Assembly (NCBI GenBank): GCA_963768565.1
Contig: CAVYIO010000008.1
Coordinates: 167,334-231,333 of the forward strand
Source: JABDKH01 sp963768565
GTDB taxonomy: Bacteria; Bacteroidota; Rhodothermia; Rhodothermales; JABDKH01
Direction of reading: 5' to 3'
Length of the DNA stretch: 64,000 bases
Below the pieces are notes generated by a model. The model was not told the origin of the DNA and searched no databases. It worked only from the letters and a program-made list of their open reading frames with translations. Position numbers and translations under genes: made by a program. This document shows, piece by piece, positions 9,696-19,429 of the stretch (its first letter is position 1; every line of letters begins with the position of its first letter).

Positions 9696-10718
9696 ATGAG
9701 CTTTCTCGTCTCGAGCCGCCGATCATCGCGAAATCACAGTGAGAACCTCATCGTGAAGTCGTTCTGGAGCATCGTCAGTAAGCACCTCGGCCGGGGCGAA
9801 CGTGTATTTGTGGCTCGAGTGGTGGAGCACACGGCCCACTCGCCCGGAACGACCGGGGCCGGTCTGATTGTGACCCAGTCGGGAGATGTGGCTGGAACGA
9901 TCGGTGGCGGAGTCATGGAATTCAATGTCATCGAAGAGGCGCGGAAGGCTCTCGACGACGGCCGGTTTCAGACGCGCATTCAAACACTCCATCATCAGAC
10001 ACGGGGCGCCGGAGATCCGTCCGGACTGATCTGTGCGGGCCGCCAGACAAATCTCTACTGTCTGTACCGCCCGGATGTTGACGCGGCCGCAATTGCACAG
10101 GCCGCGAGTGCGCAACGGATGAACAGGCCCGGCGTATTGACGATCTCGGAATCGGGGACAACATTCGCGGATACTCGACAAGAATCGCCGTGGACCCAAT
10201 CGTCGCTCGCGCACTCACCGGATGGTTGGAAATACGTCGAGCAGATGCTCAACCTGCGGCGGATCGCCATCCTGGGCGGCGGGCACTGCGGTCTCGCTCT
10301 TTCACGCGTGATGCACGACCTCGGGTACGACGTGTCGGTGTTTGACACGCGGGCCGACGCCCCGGCGATGCTAAAGTCTGCGTCGGATAACACAATGACG
10401 GTCGTCCAGGACTTTGCGGAGGTCGGCGCGACGATCGCCTACCCTGAGCTGACGGAGATTGTCGTGATGACTACCGATCTGACATCAGACGTGCGAGCAT
10501 TGTCCGGAATTATGGATCATCCGTTTCCGTTCGTCGGCGTGATGGGAAGCGCAGCGAAGATCGCCGCGATCAAGAAGGCGCTGAGATCGGAGGGGTTGGC
10601 TGACGAGATACTCGACCGTATGACAGCTCCGGTCGGCCTGCCGATCGGTAGCAATACACCGCAGGAGATCGCGATCAGCGTGTCTGCCCAGCTCCTGCAG
10701 CGTCGAGCGTCAACCTGA
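9696..10718 (+). CDS. xdhC: XdhC-type molybdenum cofactor chaperone
   Basis: About 340 residues of the XdhC/CoxI family, which binds the molybdenum cofactor, helps its sulfuration and inserts it into xanthine dehydrogenase. The N-terminal XdhC domain has TIGGGVME; the C-terminal Rossmann domain has ILGGGHCGLALSRV, FVGVMGSAAK and PVGLPIGSNTPQEIAISV. The first ATG after xdhB is 9696, but the conserved part begins at about 9753 (GTG, VKSFWSIVSKHL), so the true N-terminus may be shorter. It completes the xdhABC unit; the next gene is convergent. Confidence 0.88.
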   Translation: MSFLVSSRRSSRNHSENLIVKSFWSIVSKHLGRGERVFVARVVEHTAHSPGTTGAGLIVTQSGDVAGTIGGGVMEFNVIEEARKALDDGRFQTRIQTLHHQTRGAGDPSGLICAGRQTNLYCLYRPDVDAAAIAQAASAQRMNRPGVLTISESGTTFADTRQESPWTQSSLAHSPDGWKYVEQMLNLRRIAILGGGHCGLALSRVMHDLGYDVSVFDTRADAPAMLKSASDNTMTVVQDFAEVGATIAYPELTEIVVMTTDLTSDVRALSGIMDHPFPFVGVMGSAAKIAAIKKALRSEGLADEILDRMTAPVGLPIGSNTPQEIAISVSAQLLQRRAST

Positions 10719-10733
10719 GGCGTGCAACGTCGC

Positions 10734-10747
10734 GACTCCCCGGAGTC
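10734..10747. terminator. Possible hairpin between convergent genes
   Basis: GACTCCC/CGGAGTC is a perfect inverted repeat in the 95-base gap between the ends of xdhC and guaC. It has no T-run, so terminator function is only suggested by position. Confidence 0.3.
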
Positions 10748-10813
10748 ATGTCGGCAACTTCACGTGGACCGATACACCAGAAGCCGAACACGACCTCACA
10801 CAAACACCGCCGA

Positions 10814-11818
10814 CTACATCGTCTTGTGCGGAAGGCTCTCGGTTCTTCCCGCTTGTGAGACAATGAGATACTCGAGTTTACGCTGTAGCTCGCGAATCGT
10901 GATCGCTCCGCCATAAGTGAGGCCCGATCGCAGACCTCCGATCATGTCCGCGATGATTTCGTCGATGTCTTCCCGATACTCGACATACGTGGACACTCCT
11001 TCCGCCGTCCTCCAGTCCGGCACGCCGCCAATGAACGAGTCCTGCGCCTCCTGACTGGCCATGCCGCGAAACTCCTTTACGCGGCGCCCGTCGATCGTCA
11101 CGACCTCGCCGGGTGTCGGAGCCGTGCCGGCCAGCATTCCTCCGAGCATTACGAAGTCGGCACCGAACGCCAGCGCCTTCACGATATCACCCGGCCTCCG
11201 AATTCCCCCATCGGCAATGACGGATCGGTCCGTCTTGGCACACTGTTGAATCGATGTCAACATCGGGACACCGAATCCCGTTTTGATTCGGGTACTGCAT
11301 ACGGACCCGCCGCCGATTCCGACCTTGATCAGGTCGGCCCCGCACGATGCCAGGTAGTCGGCGCCCGCATACGTTGCCACGTTGCCTGCAATGATGCACG
11401 CGCTCGGGAGCAAATCGCGAAGACGTTTGAGCGTTGCACCCACGTACTTTCCATGGGCGTGCGCGACGTCGATACAGAAGTAGGACGCACCCGCGTCCCT
11501 CAGCGCTTCCGCCCGCTCGAGGTCGGCCTCGGAGCAACCGATCGATACAAAAGCAGTCGACGTGCACTTCTTGAACTCGGCAATATTCCGATCGACGGAC
11601 AGGAAACGATGGAGTACGCCCACTCCCCCCTTCGCCGATATGTAATTCGCCATGTCACTTTCCGTGATCGTGTCCATGTTGGACGACATGACCGGAAGCT
11701 GAAGCGTCAGAAGGCCCCGCTTGTCCGTCATCGAGATATCCACCAGTCGACGCGACTCGCTGTGGTTATATGCCGGCACGAGAAGAACGTCGTCGTAGGT
11801 GATGGCTTGCTGACTCAT
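10814..11818 (-). CDS. guaC: GMP reductase (IMPDH/GMPR family)
   Basis: TIM-barrel enzyme of 334 residues. The catalytic loop GIGGGSVCSTRIKTGFG puts the active Cys at 174, and there is no CBS-domain pair between barrel strands, so the length and architecture are those of GMP reductase (GMP to IMP, NADPH) rather than IMP dehydrogenase, which is near 490 residues. The flap region has GMASQEAQ. Its place between xdhABC and the purine operon fits a role in funnelling guanine nucleotides to hypoxanthine and xanthine. It is divergent from arcC across about 260 bases; I could not recognise a purine riboswitch there. A CBS-less IMP dehydrogenase remains a minor alternative. Confidence 0.85.
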   Translation of the reverse strand: MSQQAITYDDVLLVPAYNHSESRRLVDISMTDKRGLLTLQLPVMSSNMDTITESDMANYISAKGGVGVLHRFLSVDRNIAEFKKCTSTAFVSIGCSEADLERAEALRDAGASYFCIDVAHAHGKYVGATLKRLRDLLPSACIIAGNVATYAGADYLASCGADLIKVGIGGGSVCSTRIKTGFGVPMLTSIQQCAKTDRSVIADGGIRRPGDIVKALAFGADFVMLGGMLAGTAPTPGEVVTIDGRRVKEFRGMASQEAQDSFIGGVPDWRTAEGVSTYVEYREDIDEIIADMIGGLRSGLTYGGAITIRELQRKLEYLIVSQAGRTESLPHKTM

Positions 11819-12079
11819 TGGATTTCAGTGTGTATCGTGTCTATCGTCGGGACGGGAGCGGCGTCGTGTGCCATCGCAGTCTACAGGGTGAACAGCGAAT
11901 GCGCAACGGTGGTGCGTATCATCTACTTGTCGATGTCGACCAGCGTCGCCGGTGCGCTTGTGTCGGTGCGACAGGACCAATAGAGTCGGCAAGATGGTTA
12001 AGAAGGTCAGGCGTCGAGATGGATATCGACACGGTTACGCTGTGCCTCAAGACACCGAACGAGATTAGCGGAGGTTGAC

Positions 12080-13024
12080 ATGTCGGCAATTCGAGTGGTG
12101 GTCGCCGTCGGAGGCAACTCGTTGATCCGGGACTCGCAGCATCAATCCGTCCAGGACCAGTATGCGATGGCGGCCCTGACGGACGACCATATCGCCACGC
12201 TGGTTCAGATGGGATTCGAGGTAGCGATCACTCACGGAAACGGACCCCAGGTTGGATTCATCCTTCGTCGGTCCGAGCTCGCGGCACACGAACTGCACGA
12301 GATACCGCTGGAGGTGTGCGGGGCGGACACGCAGGGCGCGATCGGCTATGCGTTGCAGCAAAACCTCTGCAATGATTTCCGTCGGCTGGGTATCGAGAAG
12401 GGCGTAGCCACCGTCATCAGTCAGGTTGAGGTCGACATTGACGATCCTGCTTTCTTGAACCCGAGCAAGCCGATCGGCTGGTATATGGACGAGGCAACAG
12501 CGCGGCGGAGACAGACGGAAGGCTGGCATGTTGAACTGGAGGGCGACAGGGGATGGCGGCGCGTGGTCGCTTCTCCCCGACCCCTGCGCATCATAGAAGC
12601 ACCCGTCATCCGAAAGCTCATCGACTCCGGTTTCGTCGTAATCGCCGTGGGTGGCGGAGGAATACCGGTTGTGAGAGAGCAGTCGGGCGACCTCCGTGGC
12701 GTGGAGGCCGTTATCGACAAGGATCTTGCGTCCGGATTGCTTGCGACCGCGCTTGACGCAAGTTTGCTGGTGATCGCGACATCGGTTGAGAAGGCCGCGC
12801 TCCATTTCGGGACACCGAAACAGCAATGGATCGATACCATCACGGTGGACGAAGCGAAAGGATACCTCGCAGAGGGGATCCATTTCGGACGTGGCAGCAT
12901 GGAGCCCAAGATCCAGGCGATCATCGACTTTATCGAGGCCGGGGGCACGGAAGGATTGATCACGAACGCTGAGAATCTCGAGCGCGCCGTGTCCGGCGAG
13001 ACCGGCACGCGAATCACACGCTAA
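12080..13024 (+). CDS. arcC: Carbamate kinase
   Basis: Protein of 314 residues with the carbamate kinase signatures VAVGGNSL near the start, ITHGNGPQVG near 54 and IAVGGGGIPV in the middle. It converts carbamoyl phosphate and ADP into carbamate and ATP. No arginine deiminase genes accompany it; instead it opens the operon holding ygeW, as E. coli yqeA sits near ygeW. The likely role is to gain ATP from carbamoyl phosphate released by the YgeW carbamoyltransferase during ureide breakdown. ATG 12080 follows AGCGGAGG, a good ribosome site. Confidence 0.93.
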   Translation: MSAIRVVVAVGGNSLIRDSQHQSVQDQYAMAALTDDHIATLVQMGFEVAITHGNGPQVGFILRRSELAAHELHEIPLEVCGADTQGAIGYALQQNLCNDFRRLGIEKGVATVISQVEVDIDDPAFLNPSKPIGWYMDEATARRRQTEGWHVELEGDRGWRRVVASPRPLRIIEAPVIRKLIDSGFVVIAVGGGGIPVVREQSGDLRGVEAVIDKDLASGLLATALDASLLVIATSVEKAALHFGTPKQQWIDTITVDEAKGYLAEGIHFGRGSMEPKIQAIIDFIEAGGTEGLITNAENLERAVSGETGTRITR

Positions 13025-13154
13025 GTCTCGGTGGTTCAATCTCCGGGCCGTTGTCTACTTTGTCCGGCGTCCTGAGATCGGCCCAATTGAACTGTTTACC
13101 TTGTGGGTGCTGGTCCCGTAAAGTATCATGCAGTCCCACCGTCGACGTACCCCG

Positions 13155-15833
13155 ATGTCAGACATTACTTTCAGCCTGAATGGCACGGAGACTACGGTCT
13201 CGTGCGATCCCGACCAGCATTTCCTCGAAGTCCTGCGGGAGGAATGCGGAATGACGTCGGTGAAGGATGGCTGCTCGCCGCAGGGCTATTGCGGCTGTTG
13301 CACGATCCTGGTCGACGGCCGCCCCGCTCTCTCGTGTCTTCGCAAGGCGGAGCAGATGGATGGTTGCAAGGTCGAGACGCTGGATGGTGTTTCGGAAAAC
13401 AAGCTCCGTATTCTGTCAGAGGCCTTTGTCCAGGAGGGCGGGATCCAGTGCGGGTTCTGTATTCCGGGTATCGTGATGCGGGCCTACTCACTTCTTGAAC
13501 GCACCGACAAGCCCGATCGCACAGCCATCGAGCGCGGGCTGTCCGGCCATCTTTGCCGGTGCACGGGCTACAGCCGAATTGTCGATGCGATTGAGACCGC
13601 CGGCGAGACGTGGAACAACGGGATCCCGGCCCGCGGCAAACCGCGGCGGTCAGATTTCTTCGGCGAGGCATTCGGCCTGGAAAGGAGTTCGCCGCGTAAC
13701 GGCGCACCTGGAGGTCAGGGAGTTGGCGATTCCTCGTCCCGCTATCGTGGCATCGAGCATGCGCTGGGACACAAGCCCTACGTCGCGGACATGCGCATCG
13801 ACGGGATGCTCCACGGAGCTGTTGTCCTCAGCGAGCATCCGCGAGCGAAGGTTATCAATATCGATTCAGGCCCGGCGCTCGAGATGCCCGGTGTCTCCCG
13901 GGTTGTTACGGCGGCCGACGTTCCCGGTCAACGCCACGTTGGACTGATCTTGAAAGACTGGCCCGTTTTCGTGGCGGTCGGAGAAACGACTCGATGCGTT
14001 GGCGACGTGCTTGCACTGGTCGTGGCGGACTCGATGTTCAACGCCCGACGAGCCGCCGACGCGGTTCGCGTTCGGTACGACGTACTTGAGCCGGTCACGG
14101 ACCCTGCTGCTGCACTCGCAGAGGACGCCCCCCGGATTCACAACACGGGCAACAAACTTGAGGTCTGCTCATTTTCTCGCGGTGACGTAGACGAGTCACT
14201 GTCTTCGTGTGAGCATGTGATCGAGCAGTCCTTCGAGACGCAGCGGATCGAGCACGCATTCCTTGAGCCAGAGGCCTGTCTGGCTGTGCCGCAGGATGGC
14301 AAAATAAAGGTGTACTCGCAGGGTCAGGGCGTACACGACGATCAGTTACAGATCGCCAGCGTCCTGGGCGTGGACATCGATAGAATCGACGTGGAGCTCG
14401 TCACCAACGGAGGCGCATTCGGCGGCAAGGAAGATCTATCCGTGCAGGCACAGACTACGCTCGCCGCTCAGCTGCTCGGTGTACCTGTCCGGACAGTATT
14501 GACGCGCGAGCAGTCGATGCGCATCCATCCCAAGCGCCATCCGATCACACTCGACTACACCGTTGGAGCCGATGCTGACGGTCACTTGCAGGCGGTCCGT
14601 GTACGCATCGTGGGCGACACGGGTGCGTACGCATCGGTGGGGATGAAAGTGTTGGAGCGTGCAGCTGGGCACTCGTGCGGTGTGTACCGCGTTCCACACG
14701 TCGATGTCGAGGCCACGACCGTTTACACCAACAATCCTCCGTGCGGCGCCATGCGCGGTTTCGGCGCGAACCAGGCGACGTTCGCTATTGAAGGCGTGAT
14801 GGACATGCTTGCGGAACGCGTAGGCATCGACGGGTTCGACATCCGGGAACGCAACATCCTGAGTCCCGGCGATCGATTTGCCACCGGTCAAATCATGACG
14901 GAGAGTTGCGGCATCCGGCAGACGCTTGAAGCGGTCCGCGACGTTTACAAAACTGCGAAGTACGCGGGAATCGGATGTGGCATCAAGAATACTGGAATTG
15001 GCAACGGGCTCGAGGACAGCAGCCGCGTCCGAATTCAAGTTCTGGAAGATGGCCAACTGGACATACTCACCGGTTACACCGAAATGGGTCAGGGTCTTTT
15101 CACCGTTCTGCGACAAGTTGTTACGGAGGAGGCGGGTGTTAATCCCGACGTAATGAACGTTCGCGCCGTGAGTGACCCCGCTGTCTATTGCGGCATGACG
15201 ACAGCATCGCGAGGAACGGCGTTGAGTACGATTGCGGCGCAGCGGGCGGCCCGGAAACTTCTCGCGGATCTCGAGACGTCATCGCTCGAGGAGCTTGGCG
15301 GTCGGATCTACGACGGCGAATACGTGTGTGAGTTCACAACCAAGCCGGGCGCAGATGTCGACGATCCCAGGACTCATATGACGTTCAGCTACGCAACCCA
15401 GGTTGTAATTCTGAACGATGACGGACGCATCGAACGCGTTGTCGCGGCACACGATGTGGGCCGCGCAATCAATCCGCTGGCGTGTGCAGGTCAGATTGAG
15501 GGGTCGGTCCATATGGGGTTGGGATATGCCCTGTCCGAGGACTTCAGTTGTACGGGCGGTCACCCCGACTCTCTATTGCTCCGGGATCTTGGAATCCTGA
15601 AGGCGAAGGACACGCCGAAGATTGACGTGATCCTTATCGAGGTACCGGACGAGGTGGGCGGCTACGGTTCAAAGGGTATTGGAGAGATTGGACTCGTTCC
15701 GACCGCCGGAGCGGTTGCTGCCGCCCTTCACGCGTATGACGGCGTGCGTCGTTTCCGGCTGCCCATGCAGGACTCGCCGGCAGCCGCGCCCTCCGTCCCT
15801 AAATCACGCAAGAAGAAAAAGACCACCGGTTAG
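13155..15833 (+). CDS. xdhD: XdhD-like molybdenum hydroxylase (FeS + Mo fusion)
   Basis: About 892 residues. Two [2Fe-2S] domains (Cys40, 46 and 49 in the first, spaced one residue wider than usual; CGFCIPGIV and CRCTGYS in the second) are fused directly to the molybdopterin domain, with no FAD domain. Mo-site motifs are GGAFGGKED (about 419), MRGFGAN (about 533) and GIGEIGL with the catalytic Glu (about 842). This architecture matches the so-called selenium-dependent xanthine dehydrogenase family found next to ygfK and ssnA. The chemistry is hydroxylation or reduction of a purine. ATG 13155 (MSDITFSLNG) is preferred over 13128. It lies in the operon arcC to thrC-like. Confidence 0.85.
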   Translation: MSDITFSLNGTETTVSCDPDQHFLEVLREECGMTSVKDGCSPQGYCGCCTILVDGRPALSCLRKAEQMDGCKVETLDGVSENKLRILSEAFVQEGGIQCGFCIPGIVMRAYSLLERTDKPDRTAIERGLSGHLCRCTGYSRIVDAIETAGETWNNGIPARGKPRRSDFFGEAFGLERSSPRNGAPGGQGVGDSSSRYRGIEHALGHKPYVADMRIDGMLHGAVVLSEHPRAKVINIDSGPALEMPGVSRVVTAADVPGQRHVGLILKDWPVFVAVGETTRCVGDVLALVVADSMFNARRAADAVRVRYDVLEPVTDPAAALAEDAPRIHNTGNKLEVCSFSRGDVDESLSSCEHVIEQSFETQRIEHAFLEPEACLAVPQDGKIKVYSQGQGVHDDQLQIASVLGVDIDRIDVELVTNGGAFGGKEDLSVQAQTTLAAQLLGVPVRTVLTREQSMRIHPKRHPITLDYTVGADADGHLQAVRVRIVGDTGAYASVGMKVLERAAGHSCGVYRVPHVDVEATTVYTNNPPCGAMRGFGANQATFAIEGVMDMLAERVGIDGFDIRERNILSPGDRFATGQIMTESCGIRQTLEAVRDVYKTAKYAGIGCGIKNTGIGNGLEDSSRVRIQVLEDGQLDILTGYTEMGQGLFTVLRQVVTEEAGVNPDVMNVRAVSDPAVYCGMTTASRGTALSTIAAQRAARKLLADLETSSLEELGGRIYDGEYVCEFTTKPGADVDDPRTHMTFSYATQVVILNDDGRIERVVAAHDVGRAINPLACAGQIEGSVHMGLGYALSEDFSCTGGHPDSLLLRDLGILKAKDTPKIDVILIEVPDEVGGYGSKGIGEIGLVPTAGAVAAALHAYDGVRRFRLPMQDSPAAAPSVPKSRKKKKTTG

Positions 15834-15877
15834 GTCATGAGACATTTCATGCGATGTAATTTCGCCTGACGCCGAGC

Positions 15878-18028
15878 ATGGCAGAACTGACCCCTATTCC
15901 CTTTCCAGAACTTGTGCGCCGGATGCGGCGCGAAGTCGAAGTCAGCCGATCGATCTTCGACCTGCCCGCGAGCAAGTGGTTCACGCCGACGCCCGACTTT
16001 GACTTCAGCGCCACGCATTTCGGACGCAGCGCCTCGACACCCGTCGGACCGGCCGCGGGACCGCACACGCAGCTGGCGCAAAACATCGTTCTGTCGTGGC
16101 TGGCCGGCGGGCGGATCCTTGAACTCAAGACGGTCCAAGTCAACGACCGCCTGGAAATTCCCCGACCGTGCATCCACGTACCTAACGTCGGATACAACGT
16201 CGAATGGTCGCAGGAACTGCGCGTCGAAGAATCACTCGTTGAGTACGCCAAGGCAGTCTACCTGATCGAAATCCTTAAGGACACCAGGGTGTTCGGTGTC
16301 TTTGATGACAACCCTGCCTTTGCCGGAAGCACCGATACGGTGTACGATATCAGTGTCGGCTACGACCTCGACGGAATTCGCTCGGAGAAAGTCACCGGAT
16401 ATCTGCGGGCGATGCAGAATCCGAGTCCACATTTCGATGCGCTCCGCGGTCAGATGGATGGCGATCTTGCCTCATTCCGGGATCTACCGCTGCCGCCCGC
16501 GATCTCGGAGTGCGTCACGCTGTCAACGTTCCACGGCTGCCCGGCAGATCAGATCGAGTTGATAGCGAAGTACCTGCTGCAAGATCTTGGACTGCATACG
16601 ATTATCAAGATCAATCCTACTCTGTTGGGATTTGATACGGTCCGGGATCTCGTGGTCGATCGTCTTGGGTATGACGACATTGAGTTACGCCGTGAAGCGT
16701 TCGAACAGGATCTGAAGTACGACGACGGGCTGGAGATTCTTCGGCGGTTGCGAACGGTGGCGGAAGACCAGGGGTCGTCGATCGGGGCCAAGTTTACCAA
16801 CACGCTCGTGGTGGCCAACAAGCCCGAGTTTTTCCAGACGCAGTCCGACCCATACATGTATGTGTCCGGCCCTCCCCTGCACGTGATATCGATGACACTG
16901 ATGCAGCGATTTCGGGAGGATCTCGGTTTCGAGTTTCCGGTTTCGTTTTCCGCCGGTATCGACAAACTCAACTTCCCGTCAGCTGTCGCGTGTGGCATGG
17001 TGCCGGTCACGACGTGCACCGATCTACTCAGGCAAGGTGGCTACGGCCGTCTGCCCCGTTACCTGATGGCGCTGGGAAAGAAGATGCGGGCCAAGGGTGC
17101 CACGAGTCGCGAGGCGTATGTTCTCGCGGCGACTGATCGCGGGGCGCAGGCCACTGAAGAGGCCATCCTGTCGCAGAGCGGGGGCCGTTCGCTGTGGGAC
17201 CGTATCGGTGCTCAGTTAACGACCGTCGCCAGAGACGAACCTGACCGGCTGCCGACCGCACTGCGGACATTGGCGGCTGAAGAGAACCTCGATGGCGATG
17301 CGCTTGTGCTGCTCGCTACCCGCATCGCCGGCCGCCTCAATGGACGCGACATCGTTCCCCCGCTCGCGGACGATCGACGATATCACGCGGAGTCCAACAG
17401 AAAGGAGCCTCGACGTATTGACAGCACGCTGGCGCTGTACGACTGCATCAACTGCGACCTGTGCATCAGCGCCTGTCCCAACGATGCGATCTTTGCATAC
17501 GACGCGACGACGATGTCCGTAGCGACGGAGCTTGTTCGTTTCGGCGACGGCAAAGAGCTGCGGCGTACGGCCGGAACGGAATTCGTCATTGGCGAGTCGC
17601 ATCAGCTTGCTGTGGTCGAAGGTGCCTGTAACGAGTGTTCGAATTGCGAGGTCTACTGTCCGGAGCACGGCGCCCCGTTCCTGGTGAAGGAGCGTGTGTA
17701 CGTCTCGATGGCTGATTTCAGAAGAGATGTCTCGGGCGACGGATTCTGCCGACAGGATGACATTCTTTACGGGCGAATTGACGGCAAGGAAATCAAGTTA
17801 AGACCAGATCCGCATCTCAATCGCGGAACGGCCGAATTCAACGGGCTTCGACTTGATCTCATCTGGGATCCGCTCGAGGTCAAGGCGTGTCACGGGGACG
17901 TAGTGGACATGACAGAGATAGACACGCGTGTACTGTGGCGAATGAAGACCGTCTGGGAGTCCGTCTTTAATTCTAGCCGGCCCAATACGGTAAATCCGGA
18001 GCCTGCGCGGGTGGGCGACGCGATATGA
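15878..18028 (+). CDS. ygfK: YgfK-type oxidoreductase, short form lacking the FAD/NAD domain
   Basis: Protein of 716 residues. The N-terminal part is a dihydropyrimidine-dehydrogenase-like barrel (TPVGPAAGPHTQLAQNI near 50). The C-terminal part holds two ferredoxin motifs: CINCDLCISACPNDA from about 523 and CNECSNCEVYCPEHG from about 584. E. coli YgfK is about 1030 residues because a GltD-like FAD/NAD(P) domain sits between these parts; here the barrel runs almost straight into the ferredoxin motifs, so that domain is absent. Electrons would then have to come from another protein, possibly the PreT-like protein at 26098. The end overlaps the ssnA start by four bases (ATGA). Confidence 0.85.
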   Translation: MAELTPIPFPELVRRMRREVEVSRSIFDLPASKWFTPTPDFDFSATHFGRSASTPVGPAAGPHTQLAQNIVLSWLAGGRILELKTVQVNDRLEIPRPCIHVPNVGYNVEWSQELRVEESLVEYAKAVYLIEILKDTRVFGVFDDNPAFAGSTDTVYDISVGYDLDGIRSEKVTGYLRAMQNPSPHFDALRGQMDGDLASFRDLPLPPAISECVTLSTFHGCPADQIELIAKYLLQDLGLHTIIKINPTLLGFDTVRDLVVDRLGYDDIELRREAFEQDLKYDDGLEILRRLRTVAEDQGSSIGAKFTNTLVVANKPEFFQTQSDPYMYVSGPPLHVISMTLMQRFREDLGFEFPVSFSAGIDKLNFPSAVACGMVPVTTCTDLLRQGGYGRLPRYLMALGKKMRAKGATSREAYVLAATDRGAQATEEAILSQSGGRSLWDRIGAQLTTVARDEPDRLPTALRTLAAEENLDGDALVLLATRIAGRLNGRDIVPPLADDRRYHAESNRKEPRRIDSTLALYDCINCDLCISACPNDAIFAYDATTMSVATELVRFGDGKELRRTAGTEFVIGESHQLAVVEGACNECSNCEVYCPEHGAPFLVKERVYVSMADFRRDVSGDGFCRQDDILYGRIDGKEIKLRPDPHLNRGTAEFNGLRLDLIWDPLEVKACHGDVVDMTEIDTRVLWRMKTVWESVFNSSRPNTVNPEPARVGDAI

Positions 18029-19401
18029 CAGAGTCGGTACTCCTGCATAACGGATGGGTCGTCACGTCATACTCTCAGGAGCATGTCACGAGTCGGCGCG
18101 TCATTCCCGATGGGGCCGTTGTTATTACGGGCGAACGGATAACCGCCGTCGGCCCGAGGGTGAAGCTCGAAGATGATTACCCGGATGCGCGTCGCATCAA
18201 TGCACGTGGCGGATTGATTGCGCCCGGTCTCGTCAATCTGCATCATCATTTTTACTCGGCGCTGGCGCGCGGATTGAATCCCGGCACGCCGATGAGCAAT
18301 TTCGCCGATGTACTTGATCGACTCTGGTGGCGACTGGATCGCGCCCTCGATCTCGAGACGGTTCGCCTCTCAGCCCAGCTTTCGCTTGCCGACTGTGTCC
18401 GGTGGGGCTGCACGACGGTCTTCGATCACCACGCGTCTCCGAACTGTATCAGCGGCAGTCTGGATGCCATTGGAAGCGCGGTGAAGGAGAGCGGTCTGTC
18501 GGCTTTACTGTGTTACGAGATCACCGATCGAAACGGCCACGACCAGGCACTGTCGGGACTTGAAGAGAATCTCCAGTTCATTGAAGCACATGCAGCCGAT
18601 CCACGTGTTCGCGGCGTCATCGGGTTGCATGCGAGCTTCACGCTGCGGGACGATACATTGGCCGCCGTCGCGGAGCGCAGACCAGACGGCGTCGGATGTC
18701 ATATTCACGTTGCCGAAGATCCGGTCGATGTAGAGGCCACGCAGGCCAGTTTCGGTATACGACCGGTTGAGCGGTTGATCCGCTTCGGACTTCTCGATCG
18801 GAATAGCCTGTTGGCCCACGGCATTCATCTGCAAACTGACGAGTACCGGATGATCGCAGAGCGCGATGCGATACTCGTTCATAATCCCGAGTCCAACGCG
18901 AACAACAGCGTGGGGCACCTGAACACCGTGAACACCGCCGGCCATGGTTGTCTCGTCGGACTCGGGACAGACGGAATGTCGTCGGCTGTGCTACGCGCGT
19001 TGCGCTCAGCGTTTCTCCTGCATCGTCAGATTTCGGGGGACTGCTCATCGGGATTCGACGTCTTGCCCGATCTTCTGCACAACAATGTCAGGGCAGCCCG
19101 CCGGTTCTTCGATGAACCGCTGCTGGGTGAGCTGGTGCCGGGCGCTCCGGCCGACATCGTTGTCGTTGACGCGCCTGCCCCGACGCCGTTAAATGCCGAT
19201 AACTTGTTCGCGCACATAGTGTATGGGGCCAGTGAGTCCCCTGTCCGTCATACGATAGCGCGCGGCAGACTGCTCCTCGAGGACTTCCGACACACATTCA
19301 TCGATCCTCTGGCCCTGGCCGCCCATGCGCAGGAATTGTCTCCGGCATTGTGGGCACGCTTTGCGGAACTGAAATGGGGAACGAAGTATCTGGGTGAGTG
19401 A
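18025..19401 (+). CDS. ssnA: SsnA-type amidohydrolase
   Basis: Amidohydrolase of 458 residues in the ATZ/TRZ/guanine-deaminase-like superfamily. The metal site shows GLVNLHHHF (His73-75), GCHIHVAED and LGTDGMSS (Asp about 316). E. coli SsnA (about 440 residues) is the closest recognised namesake, and the context with ygfK, xdhD and ygeY supports that over guanine deaminase. It should cleave a C-N bond in an intermediate of purine ring opening; the exact substrate is not settled. The start codon overlaps the ygfK stop. Confidence 0.87.
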   Translation: MTESVLLHNGWVVTSYSQEHVTSRRVIPDGAVVITGERITAVGPRVKLEDDYPDARRINARGGLIAPGLVNLHHHFYSALARGLNPGTPMSNFADVLDRLWWRLDRALDLETVRLSAQLSLADCVRWGCTTVFDHHASPNCISGSLDAIGSAVKESGLSALLCYEITDRNGHDQALSGLEENLQFIEAHAADPRVRGVIGLHASFTLRDDTLAAVAERRPDGVGCHIHVAEDPVDVEATQASFGIRPVERLIRFGLLDRNSLLAHGIHLQTDEYRMIAERDAILVHNPESNANNSVGHLNTVNTAGHGCLVGLGTDGMSSAVLRALRSAFLLHRQISGDCSSGFDVLPDLLHNNVRAARRFFDEPLLGELVPGAPADIVVVDAPAPTPLNADNLFAHIVYGASESPVRHTIARGRLLLEDFRHTFIDPLALAAHAQELSPALWARFAELKWGTKYLGE

Positions 19402-19429
19402 TACAGAGGGTTGACCAACACGAAACGGA

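Noticed and set aside
11819..12079. Purine riboswitch between guaC and arcC
   Set aside because: I looked for the conserved aptamer core and did not find it on either strand.
13155..15833. Selenocysteine in the XdhD-like protein
   Set aside because: The frame is open with no in-frame TGA; the family name refers to a labile selenium cofactor, and no selenium genes lie in this window.
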